DNA of 64,000 bases from Sphingomonas arenae (lineage in GTDB: Bacteria; Pseudomonadota; Alphaproteobacteria; Sphingomonadales; Sphingomonadaceae). Positions within the stretch are counted from its first letter, which is position 1. Each line of letters opens with the position of its first letter. The translations under genes and the position numbers were made by a program. Shown in pieces: positions 35,041-45,167 of this stretch. Under the pieces are notes generated by a model. The model made no database searches. It was not told the origin of the DNA and was given only the letters and a program-made list of their open reading frames with translations. The stretch is taken from assembly GCF_016924655.1 (NCBI RefSeq), contig NZ_JAFFJU010000001.1:744001-808000 (forward strand). The letters are read 5' to 3'.

Positions 35041-38000
35041 ATGGTCGAGCCGCCTGCCCTTGAACTGCCTGCGTCGGGCGACGACCGCATCGGCACAGAC
35101 GCAATCGTCCTTGGCTCCAACCAATTGTACCGCGCCCTGCTCGACAGCATGAGCGAGGGAGTGAGCCTGTCGGATGAGGATGGGATCATCCGCTATACCA
35201 ACCCGGCCGAGGACAGGCTGTTCGGTTACGATGGGGGCGAGCTCCTCGGGCAGCACGTCTCGGTCCAGAACGCCTATCCCGACGCGGAGAACCAGCAGCG
35301 GGTCGCGGAGGTCATCGAAGAGCTGAAGGCGCAGGGTTTCTGGGAGGGGGAATGGTTCAACCGGCGCCGCGATGGTTCGACCTTCGTCAGCTCGTCCCGC
35401 ATCACGGCGGTCGAGGTCGAGGGACGGCGCTACTGGCTGTGCGTGCAGCGCGACGTGACCGCCGCGCGGGCCGCGGAGCGTGAGCGAGAGGCAGCACACG
35501 ACGAGCTTCGCCGCAGCGAGGAACTGCAGCGCAGCATCACCAACGCGCTGCCGGCCATCGTCTGGCTGGCGACACCCGCCGGTGAACTGCACTTCTTCAA
35601 CGATCGCTGGTACGAACTGACGGGGCAAAGTCCGGCTGAAGCGCTCCCCACGGGCTGGGCTGACACACTGCACCCCGAAGATGCGCCCGTGACCGCCCGG
35701 CTGTGGGCGGAAGCGCTGCGGGAGGGCCAGAGTTACGAGAATGAATGCCGGTACCGGACTCGGGACGGCAGTTACCGCTGGCATGTGGCGCGAGCGGTCC
35801 CGATCCGCGATCCCGACGGGCAGATCACCACCTGGTTCGGCACGTCCACGGACATTCACGCGCGCAAGGAAGCCGAACTCGCGCTGGCCGAGAGCGAGGC
35901 GCGGCTACGGGGCGTGTTCAACTCCAGGCTGACTGGCCTCACGATCTTCGACGCGAATAGCGGCGAGACGCTGGCGATCAACGACACCTTCCTGGAGATG
36001 ACGGGTCACAGTCGCGCCGACTTCGACGAGGGGCGCTGGGACTGGCGCGATTTCACGCTGCCGGAGCAACTCCACCTGGACGAGAAAGCGATCGCCCAGG
36101 CTCGGGAGCGCGGCTGCTGGGATACTTACGAGAAGGAGTATCGACGCAGGGACGGCAGCCGCTTTCCCGTGAGGCTCGCATCGGCTCCGTTGCCGGGTGA
36201 GCCTGGCCGAGTGGTCGTCTCGGTGCAGGACATCAGCGATGCGCGCGCGGCCGAGGCGGAGCTCAGGGAAAGCGAGCAGCGGCTGAGGCTTGCGCAGCTG
36301 GCAGCCGGCATCGGGGTGTGGGACTGGAACCTCCAGTCGAATGCGATCACCTGGTCGCCCGAGATGTACGCGCTGCTGGACATCGACGCCGCTACGGATC
36401 CGGAGCGCCTGTTCGATAGCTGGAGCAAGGCGGTGCACCCCGACGATCGCGAGGAGGCAATGGCCACCGCGCTTCGAGGAGCGGAGACGGGCGAGCCCTT
36501 CTCCATGGACTTCCGCGTCGTGCGTCGGAACGGCGAGGTGTGCTGGCTCCGTTCGCAAGCCACCGCTGTGCACGACACGGCCGGGAGGCCCATCCGCCTG
36601 ACGGGCATCAACGTGAACGTGACGGCCCAGCACCGGGTCGAGGAAGCGCTGCGGGGCAAGGCGGACGCGCTTGCCCTGGCGGTGGAGGAGCGGACACGCG
36701 AACGGAACCGGGTCTTCGAGCTGTCGAGCGAACTGTTCGCAGCCGCAGGGTTCGACGGCTACCTCAAAACGATCAACCCGGCCTGGGAAAAGCTGCTTGG
36801 CTATTCGGAGCAAGAGCTCCTCGCACGGCCGTTCAGCGAGTTCATCCACCCCGATGACGCCGAAGCCGCAGGGGTGGTCGTGCTCGCGCTGAAGAAGGGA
36901 GAAGCGCTACAGCAATTCGAAGACCGGCTGGTCCGCAAGGATGGACAGGTCGTCTGGGTGTCGTGGACCGCCGTGCCGGAGGGAGACCGCTTCTACGCCG
37001 TGGGGCGCGACGTGACGCGGGACCGGGAGCGCGAGGAGGCCCTTCGGCAAAGCCAGAAGATGGAGGCGATGGGTCAACTGACCGGCGGTGTCGCGCACGA
37101 CTTCAACAATCTGCTGACCCCCATCGTCGGCGTGCTGGACGTGTTGCAGCGCCAGGGCCTCGGCGGAGAGCGCGAACAACGCCTCATCGGAGGGGCCGCC
37201 CAGTCGGCCGAGCGGGCGAAGACCCTGGTCCAGCGCCTCCTGGCATTCGCGCGTCGGCAGCCGCTGCAGCCCGTGGCCGTGGATGTCGGCGAGCTGGTCG
37301 CGGGCATGGGAGATCTGATCGCCAGCACGACCGGGCCGCAGATCAGGGTTACGGTCGACGTCGCGCCCGACCTGCCGCCGGCCAAGGCGGACCCGAACCA
37401 ACTGGAAATGGCCCTGCTCAACCTGGCGGTGAATGCGCGCGACGCCATGCCGGAGGGCGGCAGCCTTCGCATCTCGGCCGAGAGCGCGACAGTGGGTCGG
37501 CAACATCGGTCGGGTCTGCGGCCTGGGCGCTACCTGCAGCTGTCGGTCGCGGACACGGGCATCGGCATGGACGAAGCGACGCTGGCCCGAGCGGTCGAGC
37601 CCTTCTTTTCCACCAAGGGTGTGGGCAAGGGAACGGGCCTGGGGCTGTCGATGGTGCATGGCCTTGCCTCACAGCTGGGTGGAGCCGTCACCATCCGAAG
37701 CACGCAAGGCGTCGGCACCAACGTGGAGCTATGGCTTCCCGAAGGCCAGCCGACCCGGAGCGCCGAAGCGCCTGCGAAGGAGACATCAGCAGCGCCGGGG
37801 CGAGGCAAGGTCCTGCTGGTCGACGATGAGGATCTCGTTCGCCTCAGCACTGCCGACATGCTGATCGAGCTCGGTTATGACGTGGTCGAGGCGGCGTCGG
37901 CGGAAGAGGCCCTGCGTCTGCTTGATCGCGGCCTGTATCCTGAGTTCGTCGTCACCGATCATCTGATGGCCGGAATGTCCGGCACGGACCTTGCGCGCAA

Positions 38001-38157
38001 GTTACAGGGCGAGCGGCCCGGCATGAAGGTGCTCGTGGTTTCCGGGTATGCGGAAACGGCCGGGATCGCTGCGGATCTGCCGAGACTGACCAAGCCCTTC
38101 CGCAGTGCCGACCTCGCGCGAAGCCTCGCCGCGCTCAGCGGGCCCGGCGATCGCTGA
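35041..38157 (+). CDS. Hybrid sensor histidine kinase with five PAS domains and receiver
   Basis: 1038 aa, cytosolic (no membrane segments). Five successive PAS/PAC modules at about residues 25-145, 160-285, 290-405, 415-540 and 560-665 (with GYLKTINPAWEKLLGYSEQEL in the last). Then comes a DHp H-box with H686 in TGGVAHDFNN and an HATPase with NLAVNARDAMPEGG, DTGIGMD and GTGLGLSMVHGL. A C-terminal receiver has D973 in VTDHLMAG and conserved LTKPF. The HDFNN type autokinase with a REC domain usually phosphorylates an orphan HTH regulator. Divergent from ispH. Confidence 0.93.
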   Translation: MVEPPALELPASGDDRIGTDAIVLGSNQLYRALLDSMSEGVSLSDEDGIIRYTNPAEDRLFGYDGGELLGQHVSVQNAYPDAENQQRVAEVIEELKAQGFWEGEWFNRRRDGSTFVSSSRITAVEVEGRRYWLCVQRDVTAARAAEREREAAHDELRRSEELQRSITNALPAIVWLATPAGELHFFNDRWYELTGQSPAEALPTGWADTLHPEDAPVTARLWAEALREGQSYENECRYRTRDGSYRWHVARAVPIRDPDGQITTWFGTSTDIHARKEAELALAESEARLRGVFNSRLTGLTIFDANSGETLAINDTFLEMTGHSRADFDEGRWDWRDFTLPEQLHLDEKAIAQARERGCWDTYEKEYRRRDGSRFPVRLASAPLPGEPGRVVVSVQDISDARAAEAELRESEQRLRLAQLAAGIGVWDWNLQSNAITWSPEMYALLDIDAATDPERLFDSWSKAVHPDDREEAMATALRGAETGEPFSMDFRVVRRNGEVCWLRSQATAVHDTAGRPIRLTGINVNVTAQHRVEEALRGKADALALAVEERTRERNRVFELSSELFAAAGFDGYLKTINPAWEKLLGYSEQELLARPFSEFIHPDDAEAAGVVVLALKKGEALQQFEDRLVRKDGQVVWVSWTAVPEGDRFYAVGRDVTRDREREEALRQSQKMEAMGQLTGGVAHDFNNLLTPIVGVLDVLQRQGLGGEREQRLIGGAAQSAERAKTLVQRLLAFARRQPLQPVAVDVGELVAGMGDLIASTTGPQIRVTVDVAPDLPPAKADPNQLEMALLNLAVNARDAMPEGGSLRISAESATVGRQHRSGLRPGRYLQLSVADTGIGMDEATLARAVEPFFSTKGVGKGTGLGLSMVHGLASQLGGAVTIRSTQGVGTNVELWLPEGQPTRSAEAPAKETSAAPGRGKVLLVDDEDLVRLSTADMLIELGYDVVEAASAEEALRLLDRGLYPEFVVTDHLMAGMSGTDLARKLQGERPGMKVLVVSGYAETAGIAADLPRLTKPFRSADLARSLAALSGPGDR

Positions 38158-38220
38158 TCCTCCAGGGCGCGTTGACCGGCGCGTTTGCCGTTGGCGCCAC
38201 GACTGTGCCATCCTTCCCCG

Positions 38221-38679
38221 GTGCTGACACAGAAATCGCGTTATGCCCTCCGCTCGCTCCTGTATCTTGTCGAGGAAGGTGACGGAGCGCCGGTCCAGCT
38301 CGCCCGGATCGCGGAGACCCAGAAGATCCCGCCCAAGTATCTCGAGCTCATCATGCTCGACCTCAAGAAGGCGGGGGTCATCCGCAGCACGCGGGGGCCA
38401 CGCGGCGGGTACGTCCTGACGCGGCCGCCGGAAGACATCTCGTTCGGCATGATCGTCCGGGCTTTGGAAGGCCCGATCGCGCTGATCAGCTGTGCCAGCG
38501 AGAATTTCTATGCGCCGTGCGGCGACTGCCACGATGAAGCGAGCTGCGCGATTCGGCGGGCGTTCGCCATTGTCCGAGACGAAACGACTCGGATCCTGGA
38601 CGGTATCTCCCTAGCCACGGGGGCCGACTGGGAGGGCCGGCTGGCCGCGTCGGAAGGTTGGGAATCAGCGCCGAGATGA
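38221..38679 (+). CDS. Rrf2-family transcriptional regulator
   Basis: 152 aa from GTG 38221. It has a winged HTH (LTQKSRYALRSLLYLVEE; IAETQKIPPKYLELIMLDLKKAGVIRSTRGPRGGYVL), typical of Rrf2/IscR/CymR. A Cys cluster follows (CASENFYAPCGDCHDEASC), which can hold an Fe-S cluster or sense redox state. It lies directly upstream of the sulfate-uptake operon and a perfect palindrome, so it likely controls sulfate import in response to sulfur status. Confidence 0.92.
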   Translation: MLTQKSRYALRSLLYLVEEGDGAPVQLARIAETQKIPPKYLELIMLDLKKAGVIRSTRGPRGGYVLTRPPEDISFGMIVRALEGPIALISCASENFYAPCGDCHDEASCAIRRAFAIVRDETTRILDGISLATGADWEGRLAASEGWESAPR

Positions 38680-38695
38680 AGAAAAGGTTAATTGT

Positions 38696-38710
38696 CTAGT
38701 CCTGGACTAG
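38696..38710. promoter_or_regulatory. Perfect palindrome, candidate Rrf2 operator
   Basis: CTAGTCC-T-GGACTAG is a perfect 7-bp inverted repeat around one base, inside an AT-rich stretch just 17 bp after the Rrf2 stop and about 40 bp before the sulfate-binding-protein start. The position fits repression of the sulfate transport genes. Confidence 0.6.
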
Positions 38711-38747
38711 GGTTCATCATCCAGCCTCCCTCAATCGGGAGCTGGAC

Positions 38748-39770
38748 ATGGTTCGCCGACGTTCGATCCTTTTACTCGCCGCCGCGGTTCTGACATCCGC
38801 TGCCTTGCCCTCCCAGGCGCAGGCACAAGCTGCGGTCCAGATGCTGAACGTGTCGTACGATCCGACGCGGGAGCTGTACCAGGAGATCAACCAACGGTTC
38901 GCGCAGCGCTGGCAGGCGGCGGCAAAGCAGCGGGTCACCGTCCGGATGAGCCATGGCGGATCGGGCAAGCAGGCCCGCTCCGTGATCGACGGACTGCCGG
39001 CTGACGTGGTCACGCTGGCCCTCGCCTACGACATCGACGAGATTGGGACCCGGGCGAAGCTGCTCCCGCCGAACTGGCAGAGCCGGCTGCCCAACAATAG
39101 CGCTCCATATTATTCGACCATCGTATTCCTGGTCCGAAAGGGCAATCCGAAGAAGATCCGTGACTGGGACGACCTGATCCGGCCCGACGTGAAGGTCATC
39201 ACGCCCAATCCAAAGACGAGCGGCGGGGCGAGGTGGAACTACCTGGCCGCGTGGGGCTACGCCCAGCGCAAGTACGGATCGCCGGCAAAGGCACGCGAGT
39301 TCATGACTCGGCTGTTCCGCAATGTGCCGGTGCTCGACTCCGGTGCGCGCGGTTCGACCACCACCTTTGCCCAGCGGGGGCAGGGCGACGTGCTGATCGC
39401 CTGGGAAAACGAAGCGTTCCTTGCCACCAATGAGCTTGGCCGCGGCAAGTTCGAGATCGTTGCTCCGTCCCTCTCCATCCTGGCGGAGCCGCCGGTCGCG
39501 GTGGTCGACAAGGTCGTCGACCGCCGCGGCACGCGCCGCGTGGCGGAAGCGTACCTGCGCTACCTCTACACGGCGGAGGCGCAGGACATCATCGCCAAGC
39601 ATTATTATCGGCCGCGCAACCCGCAGGTCGCGGCACGCTATGCGTCCCGCTTCCCGCGCATGCAGTTGCTGAGCATCGATCGGCATTTCGGTGGCTGGGC
39701 TCGCGCCCAGTCGGCACACTTCAATGATGGCGGGCTGTTCGACCAGATCTTCGAAGCCGCCAAGCGCTGA
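38748..39770 (+). CDS. sbp: Sulfate ABC transporter substrate-binding protein
   Basis: 340 aa periplasmic binding protein with Sec signal (ending SQAQAQA). Family motifs are [19 protein letters not shown] at the mature start, [49 protein letters not shown] and [27 protein letters not shown] sequence. It captures sulfate (or thiosulfate) for CysTWA. It is followed by a porin, then the permease and ATPase genes. Confidence 0.95.
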   Translation: MVRRRSILLLAAAVLTSAALPSQAQAQAAVQMLNVSYDPTRELYQEINQRFAQRWQAAAKQRVTVRMSHGGSGKQARSVIDGLPADVVTLALAYDIDEIGTRAKLLPPNWQSRLPNNSAPYYSTIVFLVRKGNPKKIRDWDDLIRPDVKVITPNPKTSGGARWNYLAAWGYAQRKYGSPAKAREFMTRLFRNVPVLDSGARGSTTTFAQRGQGDVLIAWENEAFLATNELGRGKFEIVAPSLSILAEPPVAVVDKVVDRRGTRRVAEAYLRYLYTAEAQDIIAKHYYRPRNPQVAARYASRFPRMQLLSIDRHFGGWARAQSAHFNDGGLFDQIFEAAKR

Positions 39771-39794
39771 CCGCATCAACAGGGGGACAGGGAG

Positions 39795-41267
39795 ATGATC
39801 GCATTCCTGCTGGCCGGCACGGCTGCCATTTCGACACAGGTGCCGCAGACTGTTCCGGAGGAGGCCGAGACGCCGACGGAAGTCGACCCGAGTTCCAGTC
39901 CGATCGACAGTATCGTCGCCGGTGAGGAGCCGACCAGTGCCGCAGCGCCGGCGCCCACCGGCGACCCGGTGCTGGATCGCCTGAATGCCCTGGAGACTCG
40001 CGTTCGTCAGCTGGAAGCCCGCAACGCGGAGCTGGAGCAGCAGGCCGAACTGAACCAGCAGCGGCTGGAGACGGTGGAAACGCGGGCGGCGAAGAACGCG
40101 CAGTTCGGCTGGGTGCCGTCGACGTCCGATCCGACCGGCGCGTTCACCTTCAAGCCGCGCGGCGTGGTGGAAGCGGACGTCGCCGCCTTCATCGAGCGAA
40201 AGGGCGGCTACGATTACAACAACGGGACGGCCTTCCGCCGGGCGCGGCTGGGCGTGGAAGGGACCGCGTTCAAGTGGTTCAATTACAGGCTGGAGGTGGA
40301 TTTCGCCGGCAATGCCGTGAACATCACGGACGCGTATCTTCAGTATACCAAAATCCCGAAGACGGTGCTGACGCTGGGCCAGCACAAGGCGCCGTTCGGG
40401 CTGGAGAGCAACAACAGCGACAATTACAACACCTTCCTCGAGCGTGGCATGTTCACCAACGCCTTCGGCAATGCCGGGGCCGAGCGGCGCATCGGCTTCT
40501 CGGCAACCTATGCCCCGCGCGAGAACCTGAACCTGGCGGTTGGCCTGTTCGGCGACAACGAAAGCATCTCGCGCTCGAGCGGATCGCCCGTCACGGACAC
40601 GCCCGATGAAAGCTGGGGCGTGAATGGCCGCGTCGCGTGGGAGCCGCTGCTTCAGCCCAACCGGATCGTGCACCTGGGCCTCGCCGGCTATTATCGCACG
40701 TCGCTGAAGTCAGGCGATGTGGAGGACGCGGTCCGCCTGAGCGACCGGCCCAATATCCGGGTCGACAACGGCAACATCGCGGACTCGGGCGTGATCACGG
40801 GCGTCCGCTCGCTGCGCTACGGTGGTGCGGAGGCGGCTGCCGTGTTCGGGCCTCTGACCCTGGCCGGTGAAGCTGGCCGGCTGTGGCTGGACCGCCCGGG
40901 GCTGCCGAACGTCAACTTCAATGGCTTCTACGGTTATGCATCCTACTTCCTGACCGGGGAAAGCCGGCCGTTCCGGGCAGGCAACTTCGACCGGGTTCGG
41001 CCCTTCAAGGAGCTGGGCAAGGATGGGCTGGGCGCATTCGAAGTCGCGCTGCGCTACGACAAGCTGGACCTGTCGGACACGCCGGTCCTTGCGCGGGCAG
41101 GCAATGAGGCGAGCAGCTGGACCCTTGGCCTCAACTGGTACTTCAATCCTTATTCCAAGCTGATGTTCAACTGGGTCCGGTTCCGCGGAGACAATACGCC
41201 GCTGGACCCGATCGGGAACGAGACTGCAGGCGACGTCTTGGCCACGCGCCTGCACCTGGATTTCTAA
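39795..41267 (+). CDS. OprO/OprP-type outer-membrane porin with coiled coil
   Basis: 490 aa. A signal-like N-terminus is followed by an acidic linker, a coiled coil at about residues 55-95 (LDRLNALETRVRQLEARNAE, LNQQRLETVETR) and a beta-barrel. The barrel start RRARLGVEGTAFKWFNYRLE and the LQYTKIPKTVLTLGQHKAPFGLE stretch are typical of phosphate-selective porins. The last residue is F, as needed for BAM recognition. Inside the sulfate operon it probably provides outer-membrane passage for sulfate or sulfonates. Confidence 0.88.
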   Translation: MIAFLLAGTAAISTQVPQTVPEEAETPTEVDPSSSPIDSIVAGEEPTSAAAPAPTGDPVLDRLNALETRVRQLEARNAELEQQAELNQQRLETVETRAAKNAQFGWVPSTSDPTGAFTFKPRGVVEADVAAFIERKGGYDYNNGTAFRRARLGVEGTAFKWFNYRLEVDFAGNAVNITDAYLQYTKIPKTVLTLGQHKAPFGLESNNSDNYNTFLERGMFTNAFGNAGAERRIGFSATYAPRENLNLAVGLFGDNESISRSSGSPVTDTPDESWGVNGRVAWEPLLQPNRIVHLGLAGYYRTSLKSGDVEDAVRLSDRPNIRVDNGNIADSGVITGVRSLRYGGAEAAAVFGPLTLAGEAGRLWLDRPGLPNVNFNGFYGYASYFLTGESRPFRAGNFDRVRPFKELGKDGLGAFEVALRYDKLDLSDTPVLARAGNEASSWTLGLNWYFNPYSKLMFNWVRFRGDNTPLDPIGNETAGDVLATRLHLDF

Positions 41268-41285
41268 TGGAAGCGAGGGCCTGAC

Positions 41286-42116
41286 ATGCTGATGGCGCGA
41301 AACAGCCGCTCGGTTCTTCCCGGCTTCGGCCTATCCTTTGGCATCACCTTGTTCTGGCTTAGCGCCATTGTGCTGGTGCCGCTTTCGGCCGTGTTCGCGA
41401 AGAGCGTTACCGGGGGATGGGACGAATTCGTCGCAGCCGCGCTGTCGGACCGGGCGCTGGCTGCATACCGGCTGAGCTTCGGCGCAGCGCTGCTGGCCGC
41501 GGCCATCAACTGCGTCTTCGGGCTGATCGTCGCCTGGGTGCTCGTGCGCTACGACTTTCCCGGCAAGCGACTGTTCGGGGCGGCGGTGGACCTGCCGTTC
41601 GCGTTGCCCACTGCAGTCGCGGGGATCGCCCTGACCGCCCTCTATGCCGATACCGGGCTGCTGGGCGCACCGCTCGCCGCCTGGGGGCTGCCGGTCGCTT
41701 ACCAGCCGGCGGGGGTCGTCATGGCACTGACGTTCATCGGCCTGCCATTCGTCGTTCGGACACTCGAGCCGGTTCTCGCCGAGGTGTCGCAGGAAGCGGA
41801 GGAGGCCGCGATGACTCTCGGTGCAACGCGGCTCCAGACCATGGCGCGCGTGATCTTCCCGACCCTGGTGCCGGCCCTCGCGACGGGCTTTGCGCTCGCC
41901 TTCGCCCGGGGCGCGGGGGAATATGGGTCGGTGATCTTCATTGCCGGCAACATGCCCTTCCGGTCCGAGATCGCGCCGCTGCTGATTGTCACGCAGCTGG
42001 AGGAATATGACTTTGCTGGCGCAGCCTCGATTGCGGTCGTCATGCTGCTGGTGTCCCTCGCCATGCTGCTGGTGTTGAACCTGCTGCAGCATTGGCAGCG
42101 GCGGAGGCTGGGCTGA
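41286..42116 (+). CDS. cysT: Sulfate ABC transporter permease CysT
   Basis: 276 aa, about six membrane helices. It shows the [19 protein letters not shown] segment, and the EAA loop [33 protein letters not shown], both CysT/CysU signatures, plus [23 protein letters not shown]. It pairs with CysW to form the sulfate channel. Its stop shares bases with the cysW start (TGATG). Confidence 0.95.
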   Translation: MLMARNSRSVLPGFGLSFGITLFWLSAIVLVPLSAVFAKSVTGGWDEFVAAALSDRALAAYRLSFGAALLAAAINCVFGLIVAWVLVRYDFPGKRLFGAAVDLPFALPTAVAGIALTALYADTGLLGAPLAAWGLPVAYQPAGVVMALTFIGLPFVVRTLEPVLAEVSQEAEEAAMTLGATRLQTMARVIFPTLVPALATGFALAFARGAGEYGSVIFIAGNMPFRSEIAPLLIVTQLEEYDFAGAASIAVVMLLVSLAMLLVLNLLQHWQRRRLG

Positions 42117-42958
42117 TGGCGCGTCCACGGCATCTGTCCGAGCCGCGGCCGTTGCAGCTGCTGCTGATCCTCGTGGCGCTCGCCTACATGGGGCTGATGC
42201 TGTTCCTGCCGCTCGGCGCCGTGCTGGTGCAGGCGCTGCAGGACGGCTGGACCGCCTGGCTCGATGCCGTGCGGGAGCCGGACGCACTGGCCGCCATCCG
42301 CCTGACCCTGCTCGTCGCGGGCATATCTGTACCGCTGAACATGATCTTCGGGGTGGCCGCGGCCTGGGCGATCTCCAAGTATGACTTTCGCGGAAAAACC
42401 CTGCTCGTGACGCTCATCGAGCTGCCGTTCTCCGTCTCGCCGGTCGTGTCGGGCCTGGTGTTCGTCCTGCTGTTCGGCGCCCAGGGCTGGTTCGGGGAAT
42501 GGCTCGCCGCACGGAATATCGAGATCATCTTCGCGGTGCCGGGACTCGTCCTCGCGACCGTCTTCGTCACTTTCCCCTTTGTCGCCCGTCAGCTCATCCC
42601 CTTGATGACGCTGCAGGGCCGGGAGGAAGAGGAAGCCGCCCTGTCGCTCGGTGCCTCGGGCTGGCAGACCTTCTGGCGGGTCACTCTCCCGAATATCCGC
42701 TTCGGACTGCTCTACGGGGTGCTATTGTGCAACGCCCGGGCCATGGGCGAGTTCGGGGCGGTGAGCGTCGTTTCCGGTCACATTCGCGGCGAGACCAACA
42801 CCATGCCGCTGCACGTGGAGGTGCTCTACAATGAGTACAACTTTGTCGCTGCTTTCGCCGTCGCCTCCCTCCTCGCCGGACTCGCCCTCGTCACCCTTGT
42901 TCTCAAGAGCTTCCTCGAGTGGCGACACGGCGATGAACTTGCAGCCGCCCGCCACTAG
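42116..42958 (+). CDS. cysW: Sulfate ABC transporter permease CysW
   Basis: 280 aa, six membrane helices. It carries [20 protein letters not shown], the EAA loop [33 protein letters not shown] and [33 protein letters not shown], all diagnostic of CysW. It overlaps the cysA start by 26 nt, so subunits are translated together. Confidence 0.95.
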   Translation: MARPRHLSEPRPLQLLLILVALAYMGLMLFLPLGAVLVQALQDGWTAWLDAVREPDALAAIRLTLLVAGISVPLNMIFGVAAAWAISKYDFRGKTLLVTLIELPFSVSPVVSGLVFVLLFGAQGWFGEWLAARNIEIIFAVPGLVLATVFVTFPFVARQLIPLMTLQGREEEEAALSLGASGWQTFWRVTLPNIRFGLLYGVLLCNARAMGEFGAVSVVSGHIRGETNTMPLHVEVLYNEYNFVAAFAVASLLAGLALVTLVLKSFLEWRHGDELAAARH

Positions 42959-43673
42959 CGCATCCGTGACCGTGAAAAGCGTATCCAAGCGCTTTTCCAG
43001 CTTCCCGGCGCTGAACGATGTGTCGCTCGAGATCGCTCCTGGCGAGTTCATGGCGCTGCTCGGGCCGTCCGGGTCGGGCAAGACGACCTTGCTCCGGGTC
43101 ATTGCGGGCCTCGAGGTGCCCGATGCCGGGCAAGTGCTGTTCGGCAAGCGCGACGTGACCCGCGTTCCCGTTGCACAGCGCGGGGTCGGCTTTGTCTTCC
43201 AGCATTATGCCCTGTTCGGCCATATGACGGTGGCCGAGAATATCGCCTTCGGGCTGACGGTGATGAAGCGGTCCGACCGGCCCTCCCGACCCCGGATCGC
43301 GGAGCGGGTGGCGGAGCTTCTCGCCCTGGTGCAGCTGGACGGATATGAGAAGCGCTTTCCCAGCCAGCTTTCCGGTGGCCAGCGCCAGCGCATCGCCCTA
43401 GCGCGAGCGCTGGCGCGGAAGCCTTCGATCCTGCTGCTGGACGAGCCGTTCGGAGCGCTGGACGCGAAGGTCAGGCGAGAGCTGCGGACCGCGCTGCGGA
43501 AGATCCACGAGGAAGTGGGGCTGACGTCGGTGTTCGTGACCCACGACCACGAGGAGGCTTTCGGGCTGGCCGAGCGGGTCACCGTCTTGGGCAGTGGCGT
43601 GATCGAGGAGGTCGGCACGCCGGAGCAACTGCGAGCATCGACGAACGGCTTTGTCAGGCGCTTCCTGGAATAG
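42933..43673 (+). CDS. cysA: Sulfate ABC transporter ATP-binding protein CysA
   Basis: 246 aa ABC ATPase. Walker [13 protein letters not shown]-loop [22 protein letters not shown] (a CysA hallmark), signature [15 protein letters not shown], Walker [13 protein letters not shown] and switch His in [11 protein letters not shown]. It lacks the roughly 100-residue C-terminal regulatory (TOBE) domain of E. coli CysA (365 aa). Start 42933 overlaps cysW; upstream in-frame ATG 42831 lies in cysW coding DNA and is not needed. Confidence 0.93.
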   Translation: MNLQPPATSASVTVKSVSKRFSSFPALNDVSLEIAPGEFMALLGPSGSGKTTLLRVIAGLEVPDAGQVLFGKRDVTRVPVAQRGVGFVFQHYALFGHMTVAENIAFGLTVMKRSDRPSRPRIAERVAELLALVQLDGYEKRFPSQLSGGQRQRIALARALARKPSILLLDEPFGALDAKVRRELRTALRKIHEEVGLTSVFVTHDHEEAFGLAERVTVLGSGVIEEVGTPEQLRASTNGFVRRFLE

Positions 43674-44095
43674 GCTGCGCGCAAGCTGCGGCTTGCACTT
43701 GCGTCAGCAGCCACTCGTACGCGCTCACGCGGCGAGTGGCGATGATGGTCGGGGAGAGAGGACTCCAGACCAGAATAGCTCTCACCAGAGTTGGCGGATT
43801 TCCGCAGTTATTGCAGGATTGCGGCAACCTTGTGCGACACTTGTGTGTACCTGTCCAGTGGTCCTCCGCAAGCGCCATCGGGCAAGGCTATCGGTCTGCG
43901 CTTTTGCGTGTTTACTCGGTGTTTCCCTGTCCAGACCCAAGGGGTGTCAGCCGCTAATTGTATTTACGGGTAGAAAGTTTGAGCACTCACCTCCCCGCGC
44001 TCCTGTCGAAACTCCGTGCTGAGGCATCACGAACGGCTGTTGACACCTAGGAGCTCGGAAATCCTCACCTCCGGCTGGATCTGGCAAAACGCGGG
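43674..44095. other. Gene-free stretch at the left border of the accessory island
   Basis: About 420 bp between cysA and the CHAP gene. Its composition is visibly less GC-rich than the DNA to the left. I see no credible gene, tRNA or convincing repeat. It may be the transition from core genome to island. Confidence 0.4.
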
Positions 44096-45167
44096 TCAGT
44101 TGAAGTCTATGAAGCCCTTTAGCGACGGGTCCGCGATCTTGCGCCGGTTGAGCTCGTACACGCCGAGCCCGTTGCTGCTCCCGGTCGGATTGGTGTTGCC
44201 CTCGACCGTCCGGAACGGCCCGCCGAACGACTGGCGGACGAACCCGGCATGGCCGAGCCCGCCGCCATGGCTCAAGATAAAAACATGGCCGGGCCGCACC
44301 AGAGTCGGATCGGCAAGGGCCGCCGCGCGGCTGATCAGCTTCCCCGGCTTGGATCTCCGGACCCGGCTCCAAGCATCGAGGCACCCGGCCGTCTTCGGGA
44401 AAGGATTGGCGGCACCGGTCGCCGCCGCCGCTTCGCGGAAGCACCAGTAGACGAAGGCCATGCACCAGAAATTGCCCGGAGGAACGCCGGTCGAAGCGAG
44501 ATACTGGTCGACCATCGGTCCGCTGTTGGAGCCGAGCGGCACCTCCATCACTCCGAGCTGGGTAATCGCCACTCCTAAAGCGGACACCGCAAGGCCTCCC
44601 GCGGGCGCTGCCGCGCGGAGTTGGATCATCGCCATACCGCTCCCCGGCGGTGTAGAAGCTGACTGTGAATGGCACCCGTTCAAAGCCGGCGAGATCGAAA
44701 CTTCGGTAGACCACCTGGTAGGCGTATATGCCGCCGCCCGGTCCTCGGCGGTCCGGCACGACGATGAAGCCCATGTGCTTCCAGAAGGGCTCCGCACTGG
44801 CGGGTGCGATCTCTATCTCGAGCACGGAAAGCCCCTCATTCCTCGCCCGGTCGATCATGAACTGGGCGAGAAGCCGGCCGTACCCGCGCCCCCGTAGGTC
44901 GGGCCTAACCTCGACGATATTCGTGCCTTCGAGGAAACCGACAGCTTGGCCACCTACAATCAACACGTCGACGCGCGCATAACCTTCCTGCCACGACCGC
45001 TTGACGGAGTTCCAATTGCAGCGGAACCCGCGCTGAGGCTGGTCGCCGTCATGACCAGCTTCTTCCCAATCGGCCTTGGCCGCTTGGTAGGCGAGTTCCT
45101 CCAAGTCGAGCCATGCTTCGATCTCAGCCATCGTGCTTTCGTTCGCTGGGACGATCTCGTGGGACAT
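43947..45167 (-). CDS. GNAT-family N-acetyltransferase, frame running on through the CHAP gene
   Basis: The frame is 406 codons, but recognisable homology covers only 45167 to about 44640 (roughly 175 aa). The acetyl-CoA site is RPDLRGRGYGRLLAQFMID, with FWKHMGFIV near the end of the domain. It probably acetylates a small amine. Beyond about 44640 the frame is an out-of-phase reading of the CHAP gene and is low-complexity Arg/Gly/Pro-rich. Either the natural stop was lost by an indel or the true protein ends by frameshift; the 3' boundary is unsure. Confidence 0.6.
   Translation of the reverse strand: MSHEIVPANESTMAEIEAWLDLEELAYQAAKADWEEAGHDGDQPQRGFRCNWNSVKRSWQEGYARVDVLIVGGQAVGFLEGTNIVEVRPDLRGRGYGRLLAQFMIDRARNEGLSVLEIEIAPASAEPFWKHMGFIVVPDRRGPGGGIYAYQVVYRSFDLAGFERVPFTVSFYTAGERYGDDPTPRGSARGRPCGVRFRSGDYPARSDGGAARLQQRTDGRPVSRFDRRSSGQFLVHGLRLLVLPRSGGGDRCRQSFPEDGRVPRCLEPGPEIQAGEADQPRGGPCRSDSGAARPCFYLEPWRRARPCRVRPPVVRRAVPDGRGQHQSDREQQRARRVRAQPAQDRGPVAKGLHRLQLTRVLPDPAGGEDFRAPRCQQPFVMPQHGVSTGARGGECSNFLPVNTISG
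44096..44635 (-). CDS. CHAP-domain amidase/peptidase-like protein
   Basis: 179 aa from ATG 44635. It matches the CHAP pattern: LGVAITQLGVMEVPLGSNSGP, PPGNFWCMAFVYWCF containing the catalytic Cys, and a later HVFILSHGGGLGHAGFV with the catalytic His and its surroundings, then VEGNTNPTGSSNG. CHAP enzymes cleave peptidoglycan amide bonds; small ones occur in phage lysins and in bacteriocin or effector settings. No signal peptide is visible. The upstream GNAT frame runs through this gene in another frame. Confidence 0.8.
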   Translation of the reverse strand: MAMIQLRAAAPAGGLAVSALGVAITQLGVMEVPLGSNSGPMVDQYLASTGVPPGNFWCMAFVYWCFREAAAATGAANPFPKTAGCLDAWSRVRRSKPGKLISRAAALADPTLVRPGHVFILSHGGGLGHAGFVRQSFGGPFRTVEGNTNPTGSSNGLGVYELNRRKIADPSLKGFIDFN

